Positions 16,020 to 24,553 of a stretch of 64,000 nucleotides of DNA are shown here, piece by piece. The notes below the pieces were generated by a model that saw only the letters and a list, made by a program, of their open reading frames with translations, did not search any database and was not told where the DNA came from. The DNA lies in NCBI RefSeq assembly GCF_008065375.1, contig NZ_VJYI01000005.1:496001-560000 (forward strand). Direction: 5' to 3'. A program made the translations under genes and the position numbers. Every line of letters starts with the position of its first letter. Within the stretch, counting starts at the first letter, position 1. The stretch comes from Nonomuraea sp. SYSU D8015 (GTDB taxonomy: Bacteria; Actinomycetota; Actinomycetes; Streptosporangiales; Streptosporangiaceae).

Positions 16020-19000
16020 CTAGCGCGCCCGCGTGTAGACGATGCGCGGGGCCTCCGGGGCGGTCATGCCGTTCCCGATGAAGAAGCCCGCCTGCGGCGG
16101 CTGGTTGTAGCCGACGTTCTGCCAGGCCACCGAGAGCCGATACACGGGGTCGTGCATCAGTGTGGGGATCCTGACGTCGGTCACGTCGACGGTCGTGTAG
16201 AGGCGCAGCTTGGTGCTGTCCTGCGACCGCCAGATGATCTCCTCCCGCCAGTCTCCGACCAGGTCGGCCTGGAGCGTCGGCGTCCCCTTGGTGGAGTTGT
16301 TCGAGTAGGTGCCCTCGGCGCGGAGGATCTCCTTGCTCGCTGTGCCGTCCCACTTGGAGATCGTGCCGACGCCGACGCCCTTGGCCTGGTCGTAGGCGTG
16401 GTCGACGATCTCGCGCAGCGGGTCGCCGTCCCACCAGGCGAGGAAGTTCGCCGCCGGGATCGACTGCCCGAGCAGCTCGCCGGAGGCGGAGCGCAGCTCA
16501 CCTTGGGTGGAGTTCCACTCGCCCGTCGCGGTCACGGCCCACGCCTCGGCGCCCGGGTGCTTGGGGTCGATGTCGGCGGCGGCGGCGCGGCCCGTGTCCT
16601 TCGTGGCGGGCATCGACCACAGCACCTCACCCGTGTCGGCGTCCCTGAAGGTGGCGCCGCGGTTGCCGCTGGAGCCCATGTCCTCGTGGGCCGCGAACAC
16701 CTCGTAGCCGGGCCGGCTCGGGTCCAGGTCGGTGACGTGCAGCGCGTCGCCGTGACCCAGGCGGGTGGTGTACAGGCCCTCGCCGTCGTCGTCGACGGCC
16801 ATGGAGCCGAACACGATCTCGTCCTTCTGGTCGCCGTCGAGGTCCGCGACGGACAGGTTGTGGTTGCCCTGCCCCGCATAGGCGCCGTTGCCGGGGGTGC
16901 CCGAGTCGAAGACCCACCGCTGCTTCAGGTCCTTGCCGTCGAAGTCGTAGGCGGCCAGGACCGTGCGCGTGTAGTAGCCGCGGCTGAAGACGACCGACGG
17001 GTGCTCGCCGTCGAGGTAGGCGACGGCCGCGAGGAAGCGGTCCACGCGGTTGCCGTACGCGTCGCCCCACGCCGCCACGTCGCCGCGCGGCGGGGTGTAG
17101 TCGACGGTGTCGATCGCCTTGCCAGTGTTCCCTTCGAACACCGTCAGGTATTCCGGGCCGGACAGCACGTACCCGCTGGAGTTGCGGTAGTCCCTGCTGG
17201 GGTTGCCCAGGACGGCGCCCGCGCCGTCGACGGTGCCGTCGGCGGTCTTCATGACCACCTCCGACCTGCCGTCGCCGTCGAGGTCGTAGACCATGAGCTG
17301 GGTGTAGTGGGCTCCCGCGCGGATGTTCCTGCCGAGCGAGATCCGCCACTTCCGCTTGCCCGCCATCGTGTACGCATCCACGTAGACGAGCCCGGTGTAG
17401 CCGGCCTGGGAGTTGTCCTTGGCGTTGCTGGGGTTCCAGACGAGGACCAGGTCGAGCTCGCCGTCGCCGTCCAGGTCGCCGACCGAGGCGTCGCCCGCGC
17501 TGTAGGTGTACGGCTGGCCGTCCTTGGTGTAGTCGTCGGCCGGCTTGTCCAGCGCGATCTCCGTGTACGGCTGACTCCACACGCCGAACTCGGCCGTCGG
17601 GTCGCCCCCCACGGGGACCACCCGATAGGTGGATTGTGCGGTGCCGTCAGGGTCGAGGTGGTTCGTGGCGCCCGTGATCTCCTTGATCTTCTTTCCGTCG
17701 CGCCAGATCTCGAACGCCTGGCCGGGGTCGTCCAGCCCGAGCAGCCGCCAGCCCAGGTAGACGCCCGAGCCGGTGGCGACGGCGACCGGCGCCCGGTTCA
17801 GGCGCTCCATCTGCCGCTTCAGCTTGGCGGCCGCCCGCGAGGCGGTCGACGGGGAGGGCTCGGAGGCGCCGCCCCTGTTGACGGCGACGATTCGGTAGTG
17901 GAAGGGCACCGTCGTGAGGACCTCGTCGTCGGTGAACGACGGCTCCTGGGTGCTCCCGATCAGCTTGTACGGCCCCTCGGCCTTCTCGGCCCGCTGGACC
18001 CGGTACAGCAAGGCGTTCTCGACTCCGCTCCAGCGCAGCTCCACGCTGTCCTCCTGCACCTGGCCGAGGCGGGGCGCCTGCGGCACGGCCGGAGGCGTCA
18101 CCGAGGAGTCCACGGTGGCGACCTTGACCGCGGCCGAGGGCACCGACTCGTCCCCGGCGGGGTCGAGAGCGGTCACCGTGTAGTCGTAGCGGGAGCCGAT
18201 CTGCGCGGTCGTGTCGGTGTAGGAGGGGTCCGTCACCTTGCCGAGCAGGGTGGGCTTCGCGTCGCCCTCCTCGGCCCGGAAGATCCGGTAGCCGGCCGCC
18301 CCGTCCGTCGCGGTCCAGCTCAGCGGGACGCCGGCGGAGATCCCCTCGAAGGAGATCGTTCCGGCTCGCAGGCCCTCGGGAGCCGTCAGGATCGGGGTGA
18401 TCTCCAGGCCGTTGAGGTGGGCGGTGGTGCCCGAAATCACGACATTCAGCTGGCCGTCGGTGACCTTGATCCCGGAGATGGCGGCCGTGGCGACGCTTCT
18501 GCTGCCGGAGACGGCGACGGCGGTGCCGCCCTCCGCGGAGATGTTGGTCCGCGCGGTGCCCAGCAGGTCCCCGACGTACGCCTTCAGGCCGTACAGGCCG
18601 TTGGGCACGTCGACCTTGAACTCGTAGGAGCCGCCGAAGTAGGCCACGAAGTCCCTGCCGAGGTCGTCCAGCGCGCTGCCGCGGTCCCGGTCGATCATGT
18701 TCGCGGAGCTGGTGAGGCCGAAGCCCTTCTCAGGCGTGTAGATCGTCGCCCGCGTGACCTGGGTGTACCCGGCGGCGACCGGCCCGGTGGCGGGACCGAA
18801 GTCGTACTTGTACAGGGCGCGCTTCGTGGTGATCGTCACGGGGTCGGACGGCTCGGAGTCGCCGCGCCCGTTCACCGCCACCACGCGGAACTCGTACGTC
18901 TTGCCCTCCGCCAGACCCGAGACCGAGGCCTGCGGGATCGCCGAGGTGGTGGCCAGGGCGCCGTCGCGCAGCACCTTGTAGACGTCGGCGGACTCGGTGG

Positions 19001-20282
19001 CGTCCCACTTCAGCACGGCGCCCGCGTTCGAGATGCCGCCCGCCACCAGTCCGGTGGGCTTGGCGGGGACGGCGGCGGGCGGCTCGATCTCCCGCACCAG
19101 TCCCGACAGCGGCAGTCCCAGCGCCTTCACGCCGCCCGCGACCAGGCGCGCCATCTGGATGGCGCCGTACTCCTGGAAGTGGGTGTTGTCCGTGGCGCCG
19201 TTCGGCCAGGCGCCGTAGACGCCGGCGGGGACGTGCAGGAACACCGACTTGGCCGCCTCGGGCCCGATGCCGTCCAGGTATTCCCTGCTCAGGGTGGACA
19301 GGTCGACCAGGGCGACGTTCTCCTCCTGGGCCAGCTTCTTCATCTTCGCCACGTACTCCGGGAAGGAGACGTTGAACGTGCCGGTCGTGGCGTTGTAGTC
19401 GAGCCGGGAGACGGGCGTGACGAGGATCGGGGTCGCGCCCCGCTGCCTGGCGCCGTTGACGTAGACCTTCAGGTACTCCTTGTAGTCCGCGGGGGAGGCG
19501 TACCGGTCGGGGATGCTGACCGTCGCGTCGTTGTGCCCGAACTGGACGAAGAAGTAGTCGCCGGGCCTGATGGCGCGCAGGACCGTGTCGAGGCGGCCCT
19601 GGGTGATGAAGTTCTTGGAGCTGCGGCCGCCGATGGCGTGGTTGTCGAAGGCGACGCCGGTGGTGAAGAACTGCTCGATCATCTGACCCCACCCGGCCTC
19701 GGGCGCCCAGAACGGATCGTAGGTCTGGACGGTCGAGTCGCCCGCGATGTAGGCGGTCGGGATCGTGCCGGGGGTGCGGTCGGCCTGCCGCGTGATCACC
19801 AGCGAGTTGATCTTGGGGGCGGTCCCGGAGAAGGTGAAGTCCATCTTTCCGTCCACCAGGGCGATGCCGAACGACATCTCCAGGTACTGGCCTGCCGCCT
19901 TGGCGGTCTGCTGCACCTTGGCCATCGACTCGACCGTGATGGCGACGTCCGTCGCCTCGGCGGCGTCACCGGCGATGAGTGAGACGGTGTAGTCGCCGTT
20001 GGGCAGGTCGACGCTGAAGGTGGCGCCGCCGGTGGCGACGAAGTCGGAGCGGAGGGCGTCTCCCGTGGCTCTGTCGGCCGAGCTCACACCTGAGGTGTCG
20101 GCGAAGCCGTATCCCTGGGCGGAGGTGTAGCCGGTGGTCTCGGTGACGCGGGTGTAGCCCTCCTGCAGAGGGCTGTCGGAGGTGCCGAAGTCGAAGGCGC
20201 GATCGGCCTCCCCGGCCTGGGCCGGGATCGGCGTTAGCGCTAACAAGCCCAGAAGGAGGGCAATGGCCGCGGTCTTGCGCAT
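16020..20282 (-). CDS. Secreted rhamnogalacturonan acetylesterase-PL11 lyase fusion
   Basis: 1420 residues from the ATG at 20282, which begins a clear signal peptide (RKTAAIALLLGLLALTPIPAQAG). In order: galactose-binding-like domain (30-170); SGNH esterase of the CE12 type (GDST near 180, GHND near 249, DNTH near 365); FN3 domain; second galactose-binding-like domain; two FN3 domains; then a PL11 rhamnogalacturonan lyase (about 820-1420) with calcium-type DLDGDGELD and DLDGDGRSE loops. It should de-acetylate and cleave the pectin rhamnogalacturonan-I backbone outside the cell. One polypeptide carrying both steps is unusual. A TTA codon lies in the signal peptide. A longer frame to 20558 lacks signal-peptide logic and is rejected. 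Confidence 0.9.
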   Translation of the reverse strand: MRKTAAIALLLGLLALTPIPAQAGEADRAFDFGTSDSPLQEGYTRVTETTGYTSAQGYGFADTSGVSSADRATGDALRSDFVATGGATFSVDLPNGDYTVSLIAGDAAEATDVAITVESMAKVQQTAKAAGQYLEMSFGIALVDGKMDFTFSGTAPKINSLVITRQADRTPGTIPTAYIAGDSTVQTYDPFWAPEAGWGQMIEQFFTTGVAFDNHAIGGRSSKNFITQGRLDTVLRAIRPGDYFFVQFGHNDATVSIPDRYASPADYKEYLKVYVNGARQRGATPILVTPVSRLDYNATTGTFNVSFPEYVAKMKKLAQEENVALVDLSTLSREYLDGIGPEAAKSVFLHVPAGVYGAWPNGATDNTHFQEYGAIQMARLVAGGVKALGLPLSGLVREIEPPAAVPAKPTGLVAGGISNAGAVLKWDATESADVYKVLRDGALATTSAIPQASVSGLAEGKTYEFRVVAVNGRGDSEPSDPVTITTKRALYKYDFGPATGPVAAGYTQVTRATIYTPEKGFGLTSSANMIDRDRGSALDDLGRDFVAYFGGSYEFKVDVPNGLYGLKAYVGDLLGTARTNISAEGGTAVAVSGSRSVATAAISGIKVTDGQLNVVISGTTAHLNGLEITPILTAPEGLRAGTISFEGISAGVPLSWTATDGAAGYRIFRAEEGDAKPTLLGKVTDPSYTDTTAQIGSRYDYTVTALDPAGDESVPSAAVKVATVDSSVTPPAVPQAPRLGQVQEDSVELRWSGVENALLYRVQRAEKAEGPYKLIGSTQEPSFTDDEVLTTVPFHYRIVAVNRGGASEPSPSTASRAAAKLKRQMERLNRAPVAVATGSGVYLGWRLLGLDDPGQAFEIWRDGKKIKEITGATNHLDPDGTAQSTYRVVPVGGDPTAEFGVWSQPYTEIALDKPADDYTKDGQPYTYSAGDASVGDLDGDGELDLVLVWNPSNAKDNSQAGYTGLVYVDAYTMAGKRKWRISLGRNIRAGAHYTQLMVYDLDGDGRSEVVMKTADGTVDGAGAVLGNPSRDYRNSSGYVLSGPEYLTVFEGNTGKAIDTVDYTPPRGDVAAWGDAYGNRVDRFLAAVAYLDGEHPSVVFSRGYYTRTVLAAYDFDGKDLKQRWVFDSGTPGNGAYAGQGNHNLSVADLDGDQKDEIVFGSMAVDDDGEGLYTTRLGHGDALHVTDLDPSRPGYEVFAAHEDMGSSGNRGATFRDADTGEVLWSMPATKDTGRAAAADIDPKHPGAEAWAVTATGEWNSTQGELRSASGELLGQSIPAANFLAWWDGDPLREIVDHAYDQAKGVGVGTISKWDGTASKEILRAEGTYSNNSTKGTPTLQADLVGDWREEIIWRSQDSTKLRLYTTVDVTDVRIPTLMHDPVYRLSVAWQNVGYNQPPQAGFFIGNGMTAPEAPRIVYTRAR
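20233..20244. promoter_or_regulatory. Intragenic LacI-type palindrome
   Basis: GTTAGCGCTAAC is a perfect 12-bp palindrome 38 bp inside the pectinase gene. The AGCGCT core is shared with operators of LacI-family regulators such as CebR. It forces the rare TTA and CTA leucine codons, which suggests it is kept as a DNA site. Confidence 0.45.
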
Positions 20283-20319
20283 GGGGCGTCCATTCGGGGG
20301 TGGTGCTTGGGGGAGTGGG

Positions 20320-20360
20320 GTTTCGGCCCGATTGAATCGTTTTAATAGAAGGTCCGAAAC
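20320..20360. promoter_or_regulatory. LacI-type operator cluster upstream of pectinase
   Basis: TTGAATCGTTTTAA (20332-20345) matches a TGAAACGTTTCA-like LacI operator at 10 of 12 core positions. It is flanked by an inverted pair GTTTCGG (20320-20326) and CCGAAAC (20354-20360). All lie within 80 bp upstream of the pectinase ATG. Confidence 0.5.
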
Positions 20361-20388
20361 CAAGTGTGATCGGAAACTCACTTCAATG

Positions 20389-21537
20389 TCAACGGGGAGG
20401 TGATGACGCCCCTGATGTCCGCCTGCGAGCGGCCCTGCGGTAGCCGTCGAGCACGTCCTGCCGCAACAGGTGCCCGAACCCGGCCCGCTCCAGCCGCAGC
20501 CCCAGTTCGGCGGCGCTGGTCCTGAGGGTGGCCGCGGCGGCGGGCAGGCTCCAGTCATGAGCGGCCAGCGTGCTCAGCAGGTGCCCGCGCCGGGTCTGCG
20601 CCTCCGACAGCCGGAAGGTCTTCAGGTACGCCAGCCGCCCGTCCTCATCGAGGATCGTCTCGCCGATGTGGTTCTCGGACTTCCGCTCGAACGCCGGCAG
20701 GAAACGGCTCAGCGTGAACCGGCCGAGCCGGTGGACCTCCTGCACGTGTCCGGGGGCGCGGAGCAGACCGGCGGCCATGACGGAGTCGTGGAAGGCGGCC
20801 CACTGCCGCTCCTGCCGTACGGCCTGGGCCCGCAGGTCGGCGAGCGAGGAGACCGCCGATTCGTCGATGACCGCGGGGAAGTCTCTCGCCGGATAGAAGA
20901 GCGCGTACTCGTGGACGAGTTCGCCGTACAGGTCCCTGACCAACGTCGGGTGCAGCGCCCGGTAGTCCTCGGGGTGCGGCACCACGAAGGCGGCGGCCAG
21001 CGTGTCGCCCGCGTACAGCAGCAGCCCGCACTGCCCCGGGTAGATCTCGAAGATCTTGAGTGCGTCGTCGAGCCCGCGTACCTCGGCTCCCGTGTAGGCG
21101 TCCTCGCACCGCGGGGACAGGCCGTGCGCGATGGCCTGGCGCGACCACTCCTCCCAGGCGATCACGGGCCCGCCGAAGTGCAGCGCGAGGAAACCCTCCA
21201 TGGCCAGGTGCAGCGGCAGGAACCGCAGCCGGTTCTCGTCCGCGCGCCGGGCCATGCGGCGGTGGAACCGCACGGGCATGTGCCGCGGCGGCTCCCCGAG
21301 CTGGGTGCCGTACGCCGCCGCCGGGGTGCCGTCGCCGGTCCACGACGCGACGAAGGCGTGCGGCACGTACGCGGTGTAGAAGGTTTTGTCGGGCAGGGAC
21401 ACCCCGGACGGCTCGTCGCCGTACACCCTGGCGTGCAGCCGCAGGTCCTCGATGGGCTCGCGGCGCACGAGCGGCACCAGCCGCAACCCGCCCCAGGTCT
21501 GCGCGGGCCGCGTGTCGAGCCCGGCCAGATCGATCAT
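20389..21537 (-). CDS. Conserved protein, ARPP-2-like with Fis-type C-terminal helix
   Basis: 382 residues from the ATG at 21537, which overlaps the TGA of the upstream vWA gene (ATGA). The sequence (AQTWGGLRLVPLVRREPIEDLRLHARVY, in two parts, then RLRFLPLHLAMEGFLALHFGGP, AYTGAEVRGLDDALKIFEI, FERKSENHIGE) matches, from memory, an actinobacterial family named ARPP-2, found with ADP-ribosylglycohydrolase and phosphatase genes. The last 60 residues (AAHDWSLPAAAATLRTSAAELGLRLERAGF) look like a Fis-type HTH. No function is established to my knowledge. Strict coupling to a TROVE/vWA-like gene suggests a shared RNA- or protein-remodelling role (inference). Confidence 0.75.
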   Translation of the reverse strand: MIDLAGLDTRPAQTWGGLRLVPLVRREPIEDLRLHARVYGDEPSGVSLPDKTFYTAYVPHAFVASWTGDGTPAAAYGTQLGEPPRHMPVRFHRRMARRADENRLRFLPLHLAMEGFLALHFGGPVIAWEEWSRQAIAHGLSPRCEDAYTGAEVRGLDDALKIFEIYPGQCGLLLYAGDTLAAAFVVPHPEDYRALHPTLVRDLYGELVHEYALFYPARDFPAVIDESAVSSLADLRAQAVRQERQWAAFHDSVMAAGLLRAPGHVQEVHRLGRFTLSRFLPAFERKSENHIGETILDEDGRLAYLKTFRLSEAQTRRGHLLSTLAAHDWSLPAAAATLRTSAAELGLRLERAGFGHLLRQDVLDGYRRAARRRTSGASSPPR

Positions 21538-22925
21538 CGTGCCTCCAGCCCGGCCGCCCGATCCGCCAGGTACGCCCGAAGATCCGCGACCCCCGTCCGG
21601 CCCTCCGCGAACCTGGCCAGCTCCACCAGCGCCGGCAGGTCCTCGGCGTCGCGGATGCCGGCCGTCGGCACCATCGGCGACAGCCGCCGCACGTCGAAGT
21701 GGTCGGCATCGTAAACCGGGTTCACGTGCACGATGCCCACCTCGCCTCCGGGATCGAGCTTGCGCCGCCAGACGCGCAGCACCTCGCCTGCCAGCCCGGG
21801 CGGCGCGTTGTCCCAGCCGTCGGAGACGATGACCAGCAGGTCCGGCCGCGTCTCCAGCGCGTCGAGGATGCGCCGGCCGAGCGGCGTCGGCCCGGACGGC
21901 CGCGTCTGGAGCGGGTCGGTCCGGCGCGACAGCCACAGGCCGCGGTAGCCGCCGGCCAAGGCCTCCAGCAGGTAGTGGCAGGCCAGCGCGACCGCCAGCG
22001 GGCGGCGTCTCTTCACCGGCGAGCCGAACGAGGAGAAGCTGTCGTCGAGCACCGCCGCCACGCTTCCCCAGGTGCCGGCCCGTGTCCCGGCCACGCGGGC
22101 GGCCGCGGCCCGCAGCGCGCCCACCAGCTCGGCGCGGCGCCGGGTGCGGGTGTCCGCGGGCAGCGCCAGCACGTACGAGGCCAGCCGGACCAGCGGCATC
22201 GAGGCCAGGTCCGCCTCCGTGTCCAGGCCGCCCTTGCCCGCCGACTCGGCGAGACGCAGCCGCTCCAGCCTGGTCAGCTTGGGGGCGATGCGTTCGAGGA
22301 ACAGGGTCCTGCTGATGCCGTGGCGGGCGGCGAAGCCCTCGGCGACGGTGTACGGCAGCTCGTACAGCGCCCCTTTGTCGTAGTGCGCGCGCCGCCACGC
22401 CTCCAGCACCGGCGTGTCGTACCGGGCGCGGCTGAACGGCGCGAACAGGAAGTCGCCGAGCTCGCCCGGCAGCCGTAGATGCGCGTGCCGGACCGCGGAC
22501 TTCAGCGCCGAACGGTATTTGACGGCGTCGAAGGCCAGGTCGGGGCGGCCGGCGAGCCAGTCGCGGATGAGGGCGCGGGTGCGCCGGTTGTTGACGCCGT
22601 CGTGGCGGAGTCGCCGGAAGAGCCGGTAGACGCGGGGCGGGCTCATGCGCTTCAGCCGGCGCGCGATGAGCTCGCCGTCCCCTTGGCCCGGCCGCGCGAG
22701 CAGGTTGGCGATGATCAGCGCGGCGTTGTGGTCGTTGATGTCGAGGGCCAGCGTCGCGGCGTACAGGTCGGGGTAGTTGCCCTCGATGTAGCGGTGCAGG
22801 AAGTCGAGGGAGAGCCGCTGCTCGCCGGCCGCGCTGTGGAACTCGCGCTGGCCGGTCGAGGTGATCGCCGCGTTCGCGAAGAGCAGCACGTCCTCGCACT
22901 CGATCAGGTCGGCGTAGGTCTCCAT
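21534..22925 (-). CDS. TROVE/vWA-like protein (Ro60-related architecture)
   Basis: 463 residues from the ATG at 22925, chosen because GGGGGAG lies 4 bp upstream; an in-frame ATG at 22967 lacks this. Residues 1-270 are helical repeats with a KYRSALKSAVRHAHLRLPGE segment reminiscent of TROVE modules. A vWA-like domain follows (about 285-430), with LDDSFSS near 293-299 as a MIDAS candidate and DLLVIVSDGWDN. Ro60-type proteins bind small non-coding RNAs for RNA quality control. No Y-RNA-like gene is evident in the 150 bp upstream. The family call rests on architecture and is moderate. Confidence 0.7.
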   Translation of the reverse strand: METYADLIECEDVLLFANAAITSTGQREFHSAAGEQRLSLDFLHRYIEGNYPDLYAATLALDINDHNAALIIANLLARPGQGDGELIARRLKRMSPPRVYRLFRRLRHDGVNNRRTRALIRDWLAGRPDLAFDAVKYRSALKSAVRHAHLRLPGELGDFLFAPFSRARYDTPVLEAWRRAHYDKGALYELPYTVAEGFAARHGISRTLFLERIAPKLTRLERLRLAESAGKGGLDTEADLASMPLVRLASYVLALPADTRTRRRAELVGALRAAAARVAGTRAGTWGSVAAVLDDSFSSFGSPVKRRRPLAVALACHYLLEALAGGYRGLWLSRRTDPLQTRPSGPTPLGRRILDALETRPDLLVIVSDGWDNAPPGLAGEVLRVWRRKLDPGGEVGIVHVNPVYDADHFDVRRLSPMVPTAGIRDAEDLPALVELARFAEGRTGVADLRAYLADRAAGLEAR

Positions 22926-23074
22926 GGACTCCCCCGAGGTCGCGGACTGGCCGGGGAATGGGGGCACGAGCTGCGAAGCATCGCGATTAAGGCGGGTTCC
23001 GGAAGTCGCGCCGAAGTCCCGCGGCCAGTCTGATTCCGGACCTTACCGGGCCGTCACGGGCATGGCGACGGGAT

Positions 23075-23914
23075 TTACGCGGCGGCGCGCTCGCTGTCGT
23101 GCGCGCGCAGGAACTGCTGGAGCCCCGCCAGGTCGTCGGTGTTGATGTGATCCACGTCCGCCGCGACCAGCTCCCGCCAGATGGCCTCCCGCGCCGGCCC
23201 GGCCGCGTCGGGCGTGGCCCAGAACCGCACGCGCTGCCCGTCGCGGTGTGCGGCGGCCACGATCCGCCGCAGCTTGTCCCGCTCCGCGGCCGGCATGTCG
23301 CCCTCGCCGCGCCAGGTGAAGTGGTTCGTCCAGTTGTCGCTGATCAGCGGGATCAGGGACGGGTTGCCCTGCCCGAGGTCGGACATCCGGCCGTCGTAGA
23401 AGGCGTACCGGCGCTCCTGCGCGGCCATGAGGTCGCGCGGCCGGTCCCCGCTGATCACCACGGTCACCGCGCCGGGCTTCACCTTGCCCTTGTGGTAGGC
23501 GGTGAGCATCTTCCTGTACGCCCCCAGCACCTTGTCGAGCTCGGTGTACGTGGCCGCGCCGTTGTTCTTGATGTCCACGAGGAGCTGGAGCTGCTGCCGG
23601 CTGCGCGGGAAGACGCGGCCGTGGCCCTCGCGTACGCGCTGGGCGAGGGGGTCGAGGTAGAGGGACTGGAGCGTGCGCCCAGGCCGCAGGTCCTCCGGGT
23701 CGTGCCCGACGCGCAGCTCTCCGTCCACCAGGTAGATGTCGGCCTCGACGCTGGTGAATCCGTGGTCGAGTGCGTCGAAGAGGGGGCGTTCGTGCTCGTA
23801 GTCGTTGTGGGCGTGCGCCCGGGGAAGGGGCTCGGCGCGGTCGGCGGCGGCGGGCAGGGACGTCAGCAGCACGGCTCCGGCGGCGATCAGCACGCCCAGG
23901 GCTCGACGCAACAT
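23075..23914 (-). CDS. Secreted glycerophosphodiesterase/PI-PLC-like protein
   Basis: 279 residues. A signal peptide (MLRRALGVLIAAGAVLLTSL, cleavage near PAAA) is followed by a TIM-barrel phosphodiesterase of the GDPD/PI-PLC superfamily. Candidate catalytic and metal residues are H34 and H36 of HAHND, E57 and D59 of VEADIYL, and H71 of GHD. The strand end WATPD and DHINTDDLAGLQQFL match the C-terminal barrel. It probably hydrolyses phosphodiesters of lipids or wall polymers outside the cell, perhaps for phosphate scavenging. AAGGAGA lies 6 bp before the ATG. Confidence 0.82.
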   Translation of the reverse strand: MLRRALGVLIAAGAVLLTSLPAAADRAEPLPRAHAHNDYEHERPLFDALDHGFTSVEADIYLVDGELRVGHDPEDLRPGRTLQSLYLDPLAQRVREGHGRVFPRSRQQLQLLVDIKNNGAATYTELDKVLGAYRKMLTAYHKGKVKPGAVTVVISGDRPRDLMAAQERRYAFYDGRMSDLGQGNPSLIPLISDNWTNHFTWRGEGDMPAAERDKLRRIVAAAHRDGQRVRFWATPDAAGPAREAIWRELVAADVDHINTDDLAGLQQFLRAHDSERAAA

Positions 23915-24043
23915 CGCATCTCCTTACGAGGTCAGGGATGCATGTCACGTTATTTGCGCAAGGTGTGACAGGAGTGAAGTTCAGCCTAACTATGCGTGGT
24001 GCCAGGTGCGGGGACGTTGAGGACCTGTTGAGCCGGTGTCCGG

Positions 24044-24472
24044 TCAATGGGCGCAGCCGGCGTACTCGTCGAGGCGGCGGAACATCGCCGCCAGCATGAG
24101 CGGGAACATCGCCACGTGCGCGACCATCATCAGCGTGCCGCCGTCGATCATGCCCAGCCACAGCAGCGGGAAGAGCGGCACGACCGGGACGAACATGGCC
24201 GCGCACATCTCCAGGGTGGAGGCCCAGCCGTGCCCGCGGATCCGCATCCACACGGCCATGCCGACGGACATGTTGAACGCCATCACCAGGTAGCCCAGCT
24301 CGGGATACTCGGAGTGGGAGATGCCGAGGCCGAGGACGTCGAGAAGGGCGCCGAGGGCGAACATCCCGACGAACATGGCGATGATCATCTCGATGTAGTG
24401 GAGGGTGAACCTGCCCCAGCGGCGGCGGGGCTTCGCGTTCGTCGTCGTCATGGTGACGACTGTGGCGGTCAC
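24044..24472 (-). CDS. Four-helix integral membrane protein, unknown
   Basis: 142 residues with four hydrophobic segments (HYIEMIIAMFVGMFALGALL; LGYLVMAFNMSVGMAVWM; EMCAAMFVPVVPLFPLLWLGM; LMMVAHVAMFPLMLAAMF). It is Met-rich, and its membrane helices carry His and Glu (HYIE, EMCAAM, VAHVAMF) in positions that could bind a metal or heme, but no known motif is completed. A second in-frame ATG at 24451 is a possible alternative start. It is divergent from the GlxA-type regulator, sharing about 80 bp of upstream DNA. Function unknown. Confidence 0.75.
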   Translation of the reverse strand: MTATVVTMTTTNAKPRRRWGRFTLHYIEMIIAMFVGMFALGALLDVLGLGISHSEYPELGYLVMAFNMSVGMAVWMRIRGHGWASTLEMCAAMFVPVVPLFPLLWLGMIDGGTLMMVAHVAMFPLMLAAMFRRLDEYAGCAH

Positions 24473-24553
24473 CGTGGTCGCCCGGCCAGGGGTGAGCGGG
24501 CAGGAGGTCAGGAAACTTGGGCTCTTGGTCCTTCGGACCTACAGTCGAGAGCC

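Noticed and set aside
15966-19982. Open frame of 1338 codons on the plus strand
   Set aside because: It is fully antisense to the pectinase gene, has Arg/Gly/Val-rich low-complexity composition and no domains; a high-GC shadow frame.
20234-20236. TTA codon as bldA-type translational control
   Set aside because: The codon is better explained by the palindrome that contains it; one codon is not enough evidence.
20283-20558. N-terminal extension of the pectinase frame
   Set aside because: It would bury the signal peptide and crosses the operator region and the end of the neighbouring gene.
22926-23074. Y-RNA gene beside the TROVE-like gene
   Set aside because: No convincing long stem or conserved Y-RNA-like loop was seen in the 150-bp gap.
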